64,000 nucleotides of DNA from Spirosoma montaniterrae. Its GTDB lineage: Bacteria; Bacteroidota; Bacteroidia; Cytophagales; Spirosomataceae. The stretch is taken from NCBI RefSeq assembly GCF_001988955.1, contig NZ_CP014263.1:4062001-4126000 (forward strand), written 5' to 3'. The translations under genes and the position numbers were made by a program. Below are positions 41,366-49,594 of the stretch, one piece after another. Under the pieces are notes generated by a model. It saw only the letters and a program-made list of their open reading frames with translations. It was not told where the DNA came from and did no database searches. The stretch's first letter is position 1. Every line of letters starts with the position of its first letter.

Positions 41366-41698
41366 CTACTCTTTCGGAGCCAGTGAGCTGGACATTTTCA
41401 TTCGATTGGCGGCTTTCACGATCAGGAAAATTACCCACGCAATAGCCAGGAACTGAATCAGCACGTTCAGGAAATTTCCGTAGCGGATGGCAACTTCAGG
41501 GGTCGTTCCGACGGCTTCTTTCAATACTAATTTCAGTTGGCTAAAATCGACGCCACCCAGCACCAGGCCAAGTATTGGATTCAAGATGTCTTCGACAAGC
41601 GAGGTGGTGATTTTTCCGAAGGCTGCGCCGATGACAACCCCGACAGCCAGATCAAGTACGTTACCCTGGGCAATAAATGTTTTAAATTCCTGTAGCAT
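41366..41698 (-). CDS. mscL: Large-conductance mechanosensitive channel MscL
   Basis: MscL opens under high membrane tension during hypo-osmotic shock. The 110-residue protein begins with the amphipathic MLQEFKTFIAQGNVLDLA. TM1 follows (VGVVIGAAFGKITTSLVEDI, with the conserved G/A packing), then the periplasmic loop and TM2 (FLNVLIQFLAIAWVIFLIVKAANRM). It is shorter than the E. coli protein because it lacks most of the cytoplasmic tail. It stands last in a run of envelope-stress genes that also contains an MscS-like channel. Confidence 0.97.
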   Translation of the reverse strand: MLQEFKTFIAQGNVLDLAVGVVIGAAFGKITTSLVEDILNPILGLVLGGVDFSQLKLVLKEAVGTTPEVAIRYGNFLNVLIQFLAIAWVIFLIVKAANRMKMSSSLAPKE

Positions 41699-41790
41699 AA
41701 GGTAGTTGGTTTGAGGTTAAGACCTTTATTGATTGAACGGCGGTAAACTACTGTTTATCAAGGTCAAATCAAAATACAACCAACCAACTT

Positions 41791-42750
41791 TTATTTTTTA
41801 TCCGTCTTGCGGAATGTACTCACATTGTAGACTAATCCGATGCCCAGCGTTTGTTGAAACTGCCACGATTCTGAGAAATCTTTATCGAAGAGCGCGATAA
41901 TACTCAGCGTTGTACTGAAATATCGGTTGATTTTCGCCGTCAGAATAACATCGAGCCGGTGGTCAATGGCATTCAGCGTCTGGTAGTTGGCATACATCAG
42001 ATACTTGGCATTAATGCTCACATTTTCGCTCAGGTTTCGGGTCAGCGCAGCCTGTAGTTGCAGGGCCAGCCATTCGGTGCGGAGGCTTCTGCCCGGCTCA
42101 ACCCCATAGACCGTAGCGTTGGGGTCGCGGACGGGAACGCCATTGACTTCGCGAAACCGAACACCCTGATCGCTCAGAAATGTAAAACGCGGAGCAAACG
42201 GGCTAAACCGAATGGCAAACCAGTCGTTAGGTTTGTAGGCAGCCCCCCAGGCGAACGTCAGCATACCGGGTGCCATGAAATTCGAGATTTTAAACCGCGT
42301 TTCGTTAGCCGCTAAACCCGTGTACCGATACCCTGGCGCAAAAAACGAGGTAAACGTTGCTGACCCGAACAAATCCCATTTCGGTGCTACTTTATAGCCG
42401 TACACCGAATTTATCAGAATTTGATCGGCGGCTTTACGTGATTCGCTACCCTGCGTCACAAATCCCAATTGCAGATCGGCGGTATTATCCCACGATATCT
42501 TACCTTTTTCATACAAAGCACGAGCCGCTACAACCGCTCCCAGTGCTACAGAATTTTCGCCCCCGCCCGTCCAGTTGCTGAATGATGCCTGATTGAAGTT
42601 GACACCACCACTGAATGACTTCTGCCAGTACGACGTATCTGGTTTTACGGCAACGGTGTCTTTAAAATTGGTCGTTACCTGCGTAGAATCCTGGGCCATT
42701 GCACGACTATACAGTCCCAATAACATCAGAAAACATAAACATTTTTTCAT
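41791..42750 (-). CDS. DUF3078 outer-membrane protein
   Basis: The 319-residue protein has a signal peptide (ends SRAMAQ) and fits DUF3078, a Bacteroidetes family of probable outer-membrane beta-barrels. Visible family features are WQKSFSGGVNFNQASFSNWTGGGENSVAL near the N-terminus, alternating polar and aromatic strands (WDLFGSATFTSFFAPGYRY), and QQTLGIGLVYNVSTFRKTDKK at the end. Function is unknown. It lies between MscS-like and MscL genes on the same strand. Confidence 0.88.
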   Translation of the reverse strand: MKKCLCFLMLLGLYSRAMAQDSTQVTTNFKDTVAVKPDTSYWQKSFSGGVNFNQASFSNWTGGGENSVALGAVVAARALYEKGKISWDNTADLQLGFVTQGSESRKAADQILINSVYGYKVAPKWDLFGSATFTSFFAPGYRYTGLAANETRFKISNFMAPGMLTFAWGAAYKPNDWFAIRFSPFAPRFTFLSDQGVRFREVNGVPVRDPNATVYGVEPGRSLRTEWLALQLQAALTRNLSENVSINAKYLMYANYQTLNAIDHRLDVILTAKINRYFSTTLSIIALFDKDFSESWQFQQTLGIGLVYNVSTFRKTDKK

Positions 42751-42806
42751 GATTCATGAGTTGGCTTATAGATGAATAATGATGTAATGTATTGTATGAT
42801 AATTAC

Positions 42807-43634
42807 TTAATCAAAAATCTCAATCTTATTTTTTTGTAATGTCTGTAGCGGGAAAATAGTTGTAGTTTTTCCCGTTTGAATCGTTAATGACGTGTTATCC
42901 ATTTTTATAATTTCTCCTTTAACGTCATCAATCTGTATCGTTTGCCCTTCTTTAAATTTATTTTTCGAGTAAAACGACGACAGAATATTTGCCATTACAT
43001 CGCGTGAAGCCAGTCCGTATCCACCGGCAAAGGCCAGTACAACCCCACCAATAATCAGATTAAAGCTTGATTCGAGCAGGTTTGTGTTAATGCCTGCCTG
43101 ACCAAGTGCGCTGATGAGCGTAATAACCAGAAAGAAAACGAATACCACCATACCCAGCAGCCGGGCCGAAGCAATCTTAAATGATTCGCAGAGCGTAACA
43201 ACGGTTCCGCGAAGGGCATCGGCCAGCAACACACCCACTTGCAGCATAATGGCAGCCGCTACTAATTTCGGAATGAAATTAACCAGCGACGTAACCATGT
43301 CAGTTATTGCAGCTACCCCCAGCGTTTCGGTTGCGGCTGTGATAAACACCAATAGAATAAAATAGTAAATAACCTTTGCAACAATATCGCTCAGTTTGAT
43401 AACCGTGTTGAGTTGCTTGATAACACTAATCTCATTTAGCCGGTCGCCGATTTTATCAAAGCCTACCCGGCTCAGCACGCGGCCCACTACTAATGCAACC
43501 AATCGGGCAACTAATACACCGATGAGCATGATGAGAATGGCTCCGAGAATGCGCGGAACAAACTCAACAAACTGATCGATTAGGGTTTGAAAAGTATTGA
43601 TTAAGACTTGGGTGAGATTGGGGAGTTGTTTCAT
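42807..43634 (-). CDS. MscS-family mechanosensitive channel protein (CmpX-like)
   Basis: The 275-residue protein has at least four hydrophobic helices in the first 200 residues (ILGAILIMLIGVLVARLVALVV and VIYYFILLVFITAA among them). A pore-like GGVVLAFAGGYGLASRDVMANIL follows, then an MscS-type beta domain (FKEGQTIQIDDVKGEIIKMDNTSLTI). It lacks the large cytoplasmic cage of E. coli MscS, as do short 'conserved TM helix' members. It would respond to membrane tension. It lies 17 bp after the 60-residue gene of the ECF sigma unit, so cotranscription is likely. Confidence 0.9.
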   Translation of the reverse strand: MKQLPNLTQVLINTFQTLIDQFVEFVPRILGAILIMLIGVLVARLVALVVGRVLSRVGFDKIGDRLNEISVIKQLNTVIKLSDIVAKVIYYFILLVFITAATETLGVAAITDMVTSLVNFIPKLVAAAIMLQVGVLLADALRGTVVTLCESFKIASARLLGMVVFVFFLVITLISALGQAGINTNLLESSFNLIIGGVVLAFAGGYGLASRDVMANILSSFYSKNKFKEGQTIQIDDVKGEIIKMDNTSLTIQTGKTTTIFPLQTLQKNKIEIFD

Positions 43635-43651
43635 GATTCAATGGTAGAGAG

Positions 43652-43834
43652 TTATTCCTGCGGCTGATGCGGGAAATCGGCCAGAGCAGAAGCCATACTA
43701 AACAGTTCACCTACGTATAGCTGAATGATTGTCATGGTGTTGCGAATCGTATCGATCTCCGACACGATCTGCTCTTTCATGTGGGGCGGACAGGTATCTG
43801 TCGGCTCTAAAGCTTTGAATGGATTCGTTTCCAT
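43652..43834 (-). CDS. 60-residue protein coupled to an ECF sigma factor
   Basis: No family is recognised. The protein has no signal peptide or membrane segment. A conserved-looking core reads CPPHMKEQIVSEIDTIRNTM, followed by an amphipathic helix (IIQLYVGELFSMASALADF). The sigma-factor stop TAA shares its last base with this ATG, so translation is coupled. Such position usually belongs to an anti-sigma factor, but this one is soluble and much smaller than known zinc or FecR types. A regulator of the sigma factor is an inference. Confidence 0.7.
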   Translation of the reverse strand: METNPFKALEPTDTCPPHMKEQIVSEIDTIRNTMTIIQLYVGELFSMASALADFPHQPQE

Positions 43835-44448
43835 TATCGTTCAGCGAAACGGCCCAGCATCGACATCGCGGCTTTGAAGGCCATTAACAGCCAGAAAACT
43901 GCTCCTTCGAGGTAGTATTTGCGCAACTTATCGCGTGAACGTTTCAGCCGCATTTTCACCGCGCTTTCGGTTAACCCATTTACGTCGGCGATTTCACGAA
44001 TACTGATATCATCCTGATACTTCATCAACAACATCATCTGCTCATCGGGCGGTAGCTGATACATGGCTCGTTGCAATTGTTGTGCTTCATATTCAGCCAT
44101 TTCAGCCAAATCATCGCTGTCGCTAACATCCTCCATATGCTCCCAACCCTCATCGACATATACCTCCCGGCGTTGGCCAGATGCCCGAATCTGATCTGTA
44201 CAATGATTATACGTAATTGAATACAACCAGGTCGAAAAACGGGCCTGTTCACGAAAGCTACCTAATTTGATGACCACCTTTAAAAAAACGTCGTGAGCCA
44301 GATCTTCGGCCCGCATAGGATCTTTAGTAAACGAAAGGCACTTTCGGTATACTTTATCGCAGTAACGTTCATATAGTCGCTCAAAATATTTATTCTGCTG
44401 CGTCTCAACGTATAAGCGAACCAAATCCTCGTCCGAATAATCTTTCAT
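43834..44448 (-). CDS. ECF-family RNA polymerase sigma factor
   Basis: The 204-residue protein has sigma region 2 (RYCDKVYRKCLSFTKDPMRAEDLAHDVFLKV) with the typical WLYSITYNHCTDQI helix. Sigma region 4 is DDISIREIADVNGLTESAVKMRLKRSRDKLR. An acidic linker separates the two (DEGWEHMEDVSDSDDLAEMAEYE). An unusual hydrophobic tail (FWLLMAFKAAMSML) follows region 4 and could touch the membrane. Downstream are a 60-residue partner, an MscS-like channel, a DUF3078 protein and MscL, all on this strand, which suggests an envelope-tension regulon. Confidence 0.93.
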   Translation of the reverse strand: MKDYSDEDLVRLYVETQQNKYFERLYERYCDKVYRKCLSFTKDPMRAEDLAHDVFLKVVIKLGSFREQARFSTWLYSITYNHCTDQIRASGQRREVYVDEGWEHMEDVSDSDDLAEMAEYEAQQLQRAMYQLPPDEQMMLLMKYQDDISIREIADVNGLTESAVKMRLKRSRDKLRKYYLEGAVFWLLMAFKAAMSMLGRFAER

Positions 44449-45095
44449 GTTTCTCCCTGATGGTCGATTTGACAGGCAAAAGTGAGGAAAGTAACGGTTG
44501 TATAGCCAACAACTGCAAAACTTACGCCAAACATTGGTTTCGCAGCCAATACATCACAATTAACCACTTCCGCCCAAATGTTGGGGACTTGCCCCTGAAA
44601 CCGAAGTCCCGAGACGATAAGCCGATGGACTTGCTACGGATAAGAGAGGTATTTCTTGAGTCAACCAATGTCAGCGTGCCCCCACAGAGTACGCTTTTGT
44701 AGATGAGAAACTGGCGAAGCTGATTGAACCGCATCAGCGGACCGGTCCAATTGGAGTGCTTGCTATGCTGAGACTTCCAAAGCCGTTTTTCTTCCTGGCG
44801 AATATACTTACTGATTCCTGTCAGGTCTTCAAGAGCGATTGCGCGACGGGTTGCATTAGCCTTCGTAACAAGCTGTTTGGAAATTAGGTGGTTGGTGCTG
44901 GTCTGGAAATACTTCTGTTTGCCAGCGAGTTTTTTGAGTCGTCGTTTAGCCGACTTCGTGCCAGGCCGATTGAAGAACACCTCGGCGTTTGGCGTACCAT
45001 TGGCGCCGGACCTCAAGCTCAGAACCGGAGAACAGTAGTACCGCGCTTTGCGAAAGTCAGATTACTTAAATAAGAATGGTCGCTCAGTAGTACGC
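44449..45095. other. Gap holding a TnpB relic
   Basis: This 647-bp stretch between the ECF sigma gene and the GH127-like gene contains the degraded TnpB at 44522-45016. Outside it there is a 5-bp inverted repeat (GTTGT/ACAAC) at about 44497 and no gene I can support. Confidence 0.6.
44522..45016 (-). pseudogene. TnpB (IS200/IS605 OrfB) fragment
   Basis: The 164-residue frame contains typical TnpB sequence in its middle: KYFQTSTNHLISKQLVTKAN, RRAIALEDLTGI and, nearer the C-terminus, FNQLRQFLIYKSVLCGGTLTLVDSRNTS. The N-terminal half with the wedge and first RuvC part is missing. After NTS the zinc-ribbon cysteines (CxxC) are absent. A shifted frame shows NCDVLAAKPMFG, like the last RuvC motif (NADxNAAKNI). 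It is therefore truncated and frameshifted. No tnpA, clear ends or functional omega RNA was seen. Confidence 0.8.
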
Positions 45096-47081
45096 TTATT
45101 GATTGGCGACCTCCGGGATTTCGGCAATCCGCAGGCGGGTGGCTCCAACGGGCAGCAACGTCACAGTCTCAACCGGCTCCGTCGAAGCAACTGGACTTTG
45201 GGGCAGCGGGTCGGTCAGGCCGAAGTTATTGGGTTTCCAGTTCAGGATTCGCCGACCGTTGGCGGTGAGCCGGACGGGGCAGAAGTCCGGGTCCCAGGGC
45301 AATTGCCCGGCCCCGATGGGTTTGCCCGCAAACTTGAAGGCTTTCGTCGCGTCGCTGCCCAACACTAAGCCGTAGTTCCAGGGCGATGACGCCCGGATTT
45401 CGTAGGAATACCAGCCGTTCGGAGTCGGTTTGGGGGTGTGCATACTCGTAAAGGGCTTCCAGTCTTCCTTCACGGCGAGTGCGTAAACAAGCGGCCCCCG
45501 TTCCACCGACAGCGCGTTGTTTTGCCAGCGCGTTATCTGCGGAGTCATCGGCAGGCGCAGCGTCACGCGGTCGCCGGGTTTCCAGGTCTGGTTGAGGGTT
45601 AAAAACGTGTCGGGGCTGGGGTGTCCGGCTGGTTTACCGTTGACTCGCACTTCGGCGTTTTTGCACCAGCCCGGAATTCGCAATTGCAACGGAAACGCCA
45701 TTGGCCGGGCTGGTTGCAATACCAGTGTAATCTGGTCGGAGAATGGATAATCTGTTTCTTCCCGAATCGTGATGGCCTGACCGTTAGCGAGTCTGGTAGT
45801 CAACACCGAAGGGGCGTACACAGCAGCGATGAGGCCGTTGCCATCCGCTGTTTTCAGCCATAGGTGTTCGGTCAGCAGTGGGTAGCCCATGTGCATATTG
45901 ACCGTACAGCAGGGGTAACCTGAAATCACGCCGTAGGTCAGTACGTCGCCGTTGTGGGGGTTCGGGAATGGACGCGGTTGCACCGTAGCTGACACCGAAT
46001 TGGGCAGGATATAGTACGGATGCGTCTCAAACTGCGGGTCGAAAAAGGCAGGCAGCGCGTTATAGGCGGCCCGTTCAAGTACGTCGCCCAGTGCAGCATC
46101 GCCGAAGACGCGCAGGTTATACTCCATCGAGTGCATAAACTCGACGGTCTGACAGGTTTCGGAGCCTTTCGAGCAGCCCATTGCCCGCACTTTCTCGTCG
46201 CCGACGGGAACGCCCCATACCTGCCAGTGGTATTTTTTCAGATTGTTCAGCCCTGTGTAAAACGCCTGTTTGTCGCTCGCTCGCCCACCCGATAACTGAT
46301 ACGCTAAGGCCGGGAACTTCAGTCCATGCGCGATATTGACGCCGTGAATCGGGCTATCGTCGAGCCAGCGGGTCGTGTCGATGTCGGTTCGTTGATCGAC
46401 AGGGCCGGTTTTCTCAAAGAACGACACCCAGGGGTTTGTCTGGCTTTCGACCAGCCGGGCCAGAGCGAGTAGTTCGGGCTGTTTGGTTTTGCGGTAAAGC
46501 CACAGGATACTGCTGATGTCTTCGCCCCCCCGCGCCATCGCCCAGCTTTTCAGCGGTTTAGCTTTCAGGTGCCCGGCCTCGAAAGCGTAGTACTGTTGCA
46601 GGAACGGAATCACGCGGGCATCGCCGGTGGTCTCGTAGTGCGAAATCATGATCTGCGCTACTAACCAGCGCGGCCACCAGTCCTCGTCTTTCTGTGGCCC
46701 AAAATAACCATCGGCTCGCTGGCTTTTCAGAATCGCTTCGATCCACCGATTAGTTTTGGCAAGCATGGCCGGGTGTTGCGTTACGTAGGCCAGTGACTGA
46801 ATACCACGCAGGTAGTACGGCCCCCGCTCCCAGGCTTCGCCGGTGCCGCCGAGCCAGGCCGAATTAGTGCCAACGTCGTCCCAAATCTCGTCTAAATGCC
46901 CCGACAAGCCCGAAATCTGGCGGTTGAGTTGCGTTTTGAGCCAACCTTCGGCCCGAATCTGCCCCGCAGGAATTTTTTCATAAACGGGCGGTACAAGAGT
47001 TGGTTGGGCCAGCCCGGTCAGCGGCAGCAAAGGCAGGCAGGCCAGCAGACAGTTTGACAAAAGCTGGTTTATGGGTTTCAT
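45096..47081 (-). CDS. DUF1680 family glycoside hydrolase (GH127-like)
   Basis: I start at 47081 (661 residues, MKPINQLLSN...), which gives a signal peptide ending at TGLAQ. The (alpha/alpha)6 part has HLDEIWDDVGTNSAWLGGTGEAWERGPYYLRG and WPRWLVAQIMISHYETTGD. The family's metal site is visible as E-T-C in GSETCQTVEFMHSME and C-C in SGYPCCTVNMHMGYPLL. C-terminal beta segments follow (LRIPGWCKNAEVRVNG). The sequence differs clearly from the GH127 at 28.7 kb and from the neighbouring GH146-like enzyme, so it may have another linkage or position specificity on arabinan or plant glycoproteins. It is the last gene of the locus. Confidence 0.88.
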   Translation of the reverse strand: MKPINQLLSNCLLACLPLLPLTGLAQPTLVPPVYEKIPAGQIRAEGWLKTQLNRQISGLSGHLDEIWDDVGTNSAWLGGTGEAWERGPYYLRGIQSLAYVTQHPAMLAKTNRWIEAILKSQRADGYFGPQKDEDWWPRWLVAQIMISHYETTGDARVIPFLQQYYAFEAGHLKAKPLKSWAMARGGEDISSILWLYRKTKQPELLALARLVESQTNPWVSFFEKTGPVDQRTDIDTTRWLDDSPIHGVNIAHGLKFPALAYQLSGGRASDKQAFYTGLNNLKKYHWQVWGVPVGDEKVRAMGCSKGSETCQTVEFMHSMEYNLRVFGDAALGDVLERAAYNALPAFFDPQFETHPYYILPNSVSATVQPRPFPNPHNGDVLTYGVISGYPCCTVNMHMGYPLLTEHLWLKTADGNGLIAAVYAPSVLTTRLANGQAITIREETDYPFSDQITLVLQPARPMAFPLQLRIPGWCKNAEVRVNGKPAGHPSPDTFLTLNQTWKPGDRVTLRLPMTPQITRWQNNALSVERGPLVYALAVKEDWKPFTSMHTPKPTPNGWYSYEIRASSPWNYGLVLGSDATKAFKFAGKPIGAGQLPWDPDFCPVRLTANGRRILNWKPNNFGLTDPLPQSPVASTEPVETVTLLPVGATRLRIAEIPEVANQ

Positions 47082-47102
47082 GAAAATTGGATGCATAGTT
47101 GA

Positions 47103-49523
47103 TTATTGATCGCTCAGTAGTGGTTGAATGGTCAGCCCGTTGGCCATGACGACACGGCAACCGAATACGCCACTGGCAATGGCTCCCCGTTGCGGCTGGA
47201 AGCGTACAGTCAGTTTGCCGTCGGGTCGGCGGAACGCATCGGGAATGAGGATGACTTCGTCGTAGAAGAGTGTTTCGTGTCGTTTGTCGCCGAGATTTTT
47301 GGTAGCAACTTTTACGTCATTGACATAAATATCGAGCAGTCCGTCTGGCTGCGGTCCCCAGGCTCCTTCCCACGTACCGCCCCAGAACTGGCACACCAGA
47401 AACACCGGAGCCAAACCGCCCGCTTTCAAATCGTAGCTGAACCAGCCCGTTGGCCCCGCCGTGCGGAAGGTTCGGAAGTTGGTCGTACTACGTCGGGTGT
47501 CGGCACCGCGCAGCCCATGCCGCACTTCGTCGGTGCTATCACCGGTTGCGACCGCATCGAGCAGATTCGTATAGCGGCTTTGCTGATATTGCTGCCAGTC
47601 GGCGGGCGAAAACATATCCCAATAGATAGAATACCGCTGACGGTTGACCCGGTAAAAAGGCAGCAGCGTGATGGGTTCGGCATTGGCGTCGGGCCGCGCC
47701 CGAAAACGCACGTCCGGCCCAGTCATCGGCTCAATCCAAGTTTCAGGCCGGGTTTTGTCGGCCACGAAGCGGGGTAGCTGGCGGAGTTCGGGCTTGTGTT
47801 CGTAACCTAAGTGATTACTGTTGAACGGGCTGATACCTTCGTCAGCCAAGTTACCCAACGTTCCGGCCAGCACCAGCGGACCATACAGAATAGCCGCTAC
47901 GTTAGGATTGTCGGGCGTGGTTTCGATTCGGAGCTGGCGGGGTAGCACCAGTGTCAGGCGGTCGTTTTTGCGCCACCGACGCGTCAGGCTCAGGTAATCG
48001 GCTTCGGTATCGACGGCAACGGGCTTTCCGTTGAGCAACAACGTAGCGCGGCCTCGCGCCCAAATCGGGTTTCGCAGCGAGAGCGTAAATGACTGTTTAC
48101 CAGCCTGCTCGATGGTAAACCGCATAGTATCACTTTCGGGAAAACGGCCTTCCTGCCGAAGTTGAAAGCCTCGCTCGGCCCACGTCAGCCGCGACGGCAC
48201 GTAGAGGTTTACGAACACATCGCGGTCGGTATGGGCGTAGAGAGCCGTTTCGTACTGACCGGGATTTTCCATGCCCGACCCAACGCAACACCAGTTCGAC
48301 TCATGCGGAGTGCTGAAGGTTTTGAAGAAGCCCGGCTTGGTCGAAAGGTAATAACAGAACATCCCGGTTTCGGGATCGATGGCGGCTAAGATGTGGTTGT
48401 ACAGCGCGCGTTCGTAATAGTCCATGTAGCGCACCTCGCCCGTTCGACGGTAAAGCTGGTGAGCCAGTTTGAGCATGTTGTACGTATTGCAGGTTTCCGC
48501 CGAACTCGCCCCGATACGCCGGGATACTTGCCGGGCCGGGCCAAACCGCTCGTACTCGCTGTTACCGCCAATGACTAACGTATGGTCGCGCAGCACAATG
48601 TCGAAAAAATTAGAGGCCGACCGTCCGGCTGCTGTGTCGCCCGCTACTTCGTTGAGCCGTTCGTAGCCGATAAACTTCGGCACCTGCGCGTTGGCGTGGT
48701 GCGGGTACAGCATATCGCGGCCTTCGAGCAGGGGCCGGTACACGCGCTGATGGATAAACTTCCGGGCCGCCGTGAGGTATTTCGTATCACGATTGAGGGC
48801 GTACACGTCGGCCAGCACTTCGGTCATGCCAGCATGTTCAACGTCGAGCGATTGCTGAAACGTGCTGTCGGCGATGGGCAGAACGAGGTCATAAGTCCAG
48901 TCGGCCAGCCGGATGAGCGTTTGGCGGGCCTTTTCGTTACCCGCGTAGTGGTAGGCATCGCGCAGCCCGGCCATGAGCTTGTGGACACTGTACCAGGGAT
49001 TGCCGCCATTGACAAACGGAAACTCCGGCCCCGCCGACTGGTAGCGGAACACCCCCCGGCGCATGAGTTCAAACTGTTCGATCTGGTCTTTATTGACAAA
49101 AATACCGCCATCCTGTCGCTGTTGCTGGCATAGTGCCAGTTCATCCACTACGTCGTTTACACGCTCGCGCAGGGCTTCGTTGCCTGTAGTGGCCCACATC
49201 ATCGAACAGGCCGAGAGGTAATGCCCCGGCAAAATGGCCACACCCGATTCCCAGCCACCGTAGTGGTCGCCTTTGGGCAGCAAACCAACTGCCTGCCGGG
49301 GCCAGTGCATCAGGCGGTCAGGGTTGAGCGAGAGCAGGTAGGCCGCATCTTTCTGCTTCGCTTCATAAAATCGGCTGAACTGCCTTTCGCCGGGCAGTAG
49401 CCGAACGGCGGAGAGCGAAAACGCCTGTCGGTTAGCCGGTTGCAGTGTCCGCGTTTGGGCCTTAGCCGGAACAATCAGAGCCAGACAACTCAGGGCTATC
49501 AAATAAATTTGAGGTAAATGCAT
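47103..49523 (-). CDS. GH146-like beta-L-arabinofuranosidase (DUF1680)
   Basis: The 806-residue protein has a signal peptide (ends VPAKAQ). The GH146 start is FSLSAVRLLPGERQFSRFYEAKQKDAAYLLSL, and the barrel motifs are WESGVAILPGHYLSACSMMWATTG. The active-site cysteines appear as E-T-C in SSAETCNTYNMLKLA and C-C in SNWCCVGSGMENPGQYE. The C-terminal 150 residues (about 640-800) form extra beta domains (YDLKAGGLAPVFLVCQFWGGTWEG), as in the DUF1680 enzymes that act on arabinan side chains. It lies 21 bp before the other DUF1680 gene and after a terminator that follows susD. Confidence 0.92.
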   Translation of the reverse strand: MHLPQIYLIALSCLALIVPAKAQTRTLQPANRQAFSLSAVRLLPGERQFSRFYEAKQKDAAYLLSLNPDRLMHWPRQAVGLLPKGDHYGGWESGVAILPGHYLSACSMMWATTGNEALRERVNDVVDELALCQQQRQDGGIFVNKDQIEQFELMRRGVFRYQSAGPEFPFVNGGNPWYSVHKLMAGLRDAYHYAGNEKARQTLIRLADWTYDLVLPIADSTFQQSLDVEHAGMTEVLADVYALNRDTKYLTAARKFIHQRVYRPLLEGRDMLYPHHANAQVPKFIGYERLNEVAGDTAAGRSASNFFDIVLRDHTLVIGGNSEYERFGPARQVSRRIGASSAETCNTYNMLKLAHQLYRRTGEVRYMDYYERALYNHILAAIDPETGMFCYYLSTKPGFFKTFSTPHESNWCCVGSGMENPGQYETALYAHTDRDVFVNLYVPSRLTWAERGFQLRQEGRFPESDTMRFTIEQAGKQSFTLSLRNPIWARGRATLLLNGKPVAVDTEADYLSLTRRWRKNDRLTLVLPRQLRIETTPDNPNVAAILYGPLVLAGTLGNLADEGISPFNSNHLGYEHKPELRQLPRFVADKTRPETWIEPMTGPDVRFRARPDANAEPITLLPFYRVNRQRYSIYWDMFSPADWQQYQQSRYTNLLDAVATGDSTDEVRHGLRGADTRRSTTNFRTFRTAGPTGWFSYDLKAGGLAPVFLVCQFWGGTWEGAWGPQPDGLLDIYVNDVKVATKNLGDKRHETLFYDEVILIPDAFRRPDGKLTVRFQPQRGAIASGVFGCRVVMANGLTIQPLLSDQ

Positions 49524-49535
49524 GACGAATCGGAC

Positions 49536-49564
49536 AAAAAGACCCCCTCAACCGAGAGGGTCTT
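49536..49564 (-). terminator. Terminator between susD and the GH146-like gene
   Basis: On the minus strand AAAGACCCTCTC and GAGGGGGTCTTT form a 12-bp stem with one mismatch and a GGTT loop, followed by TTG. It lies 30 bp after the susD stop, so the two hydrolase genes downstream are expected at lower transcript level or from their own promoter. Confidence 0.8.
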
Positions 49565-49594
49565 TGCATTACTAACCTATGATTGTTTTGTGGC

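Noticed and set aside
44522..45016. Functional TnpB-omega RNA system
   Set aside because: The N-terminal half and zinc-ribbon cysteines are missing and the C-terminal motif is in another frame, so the gene is dead.
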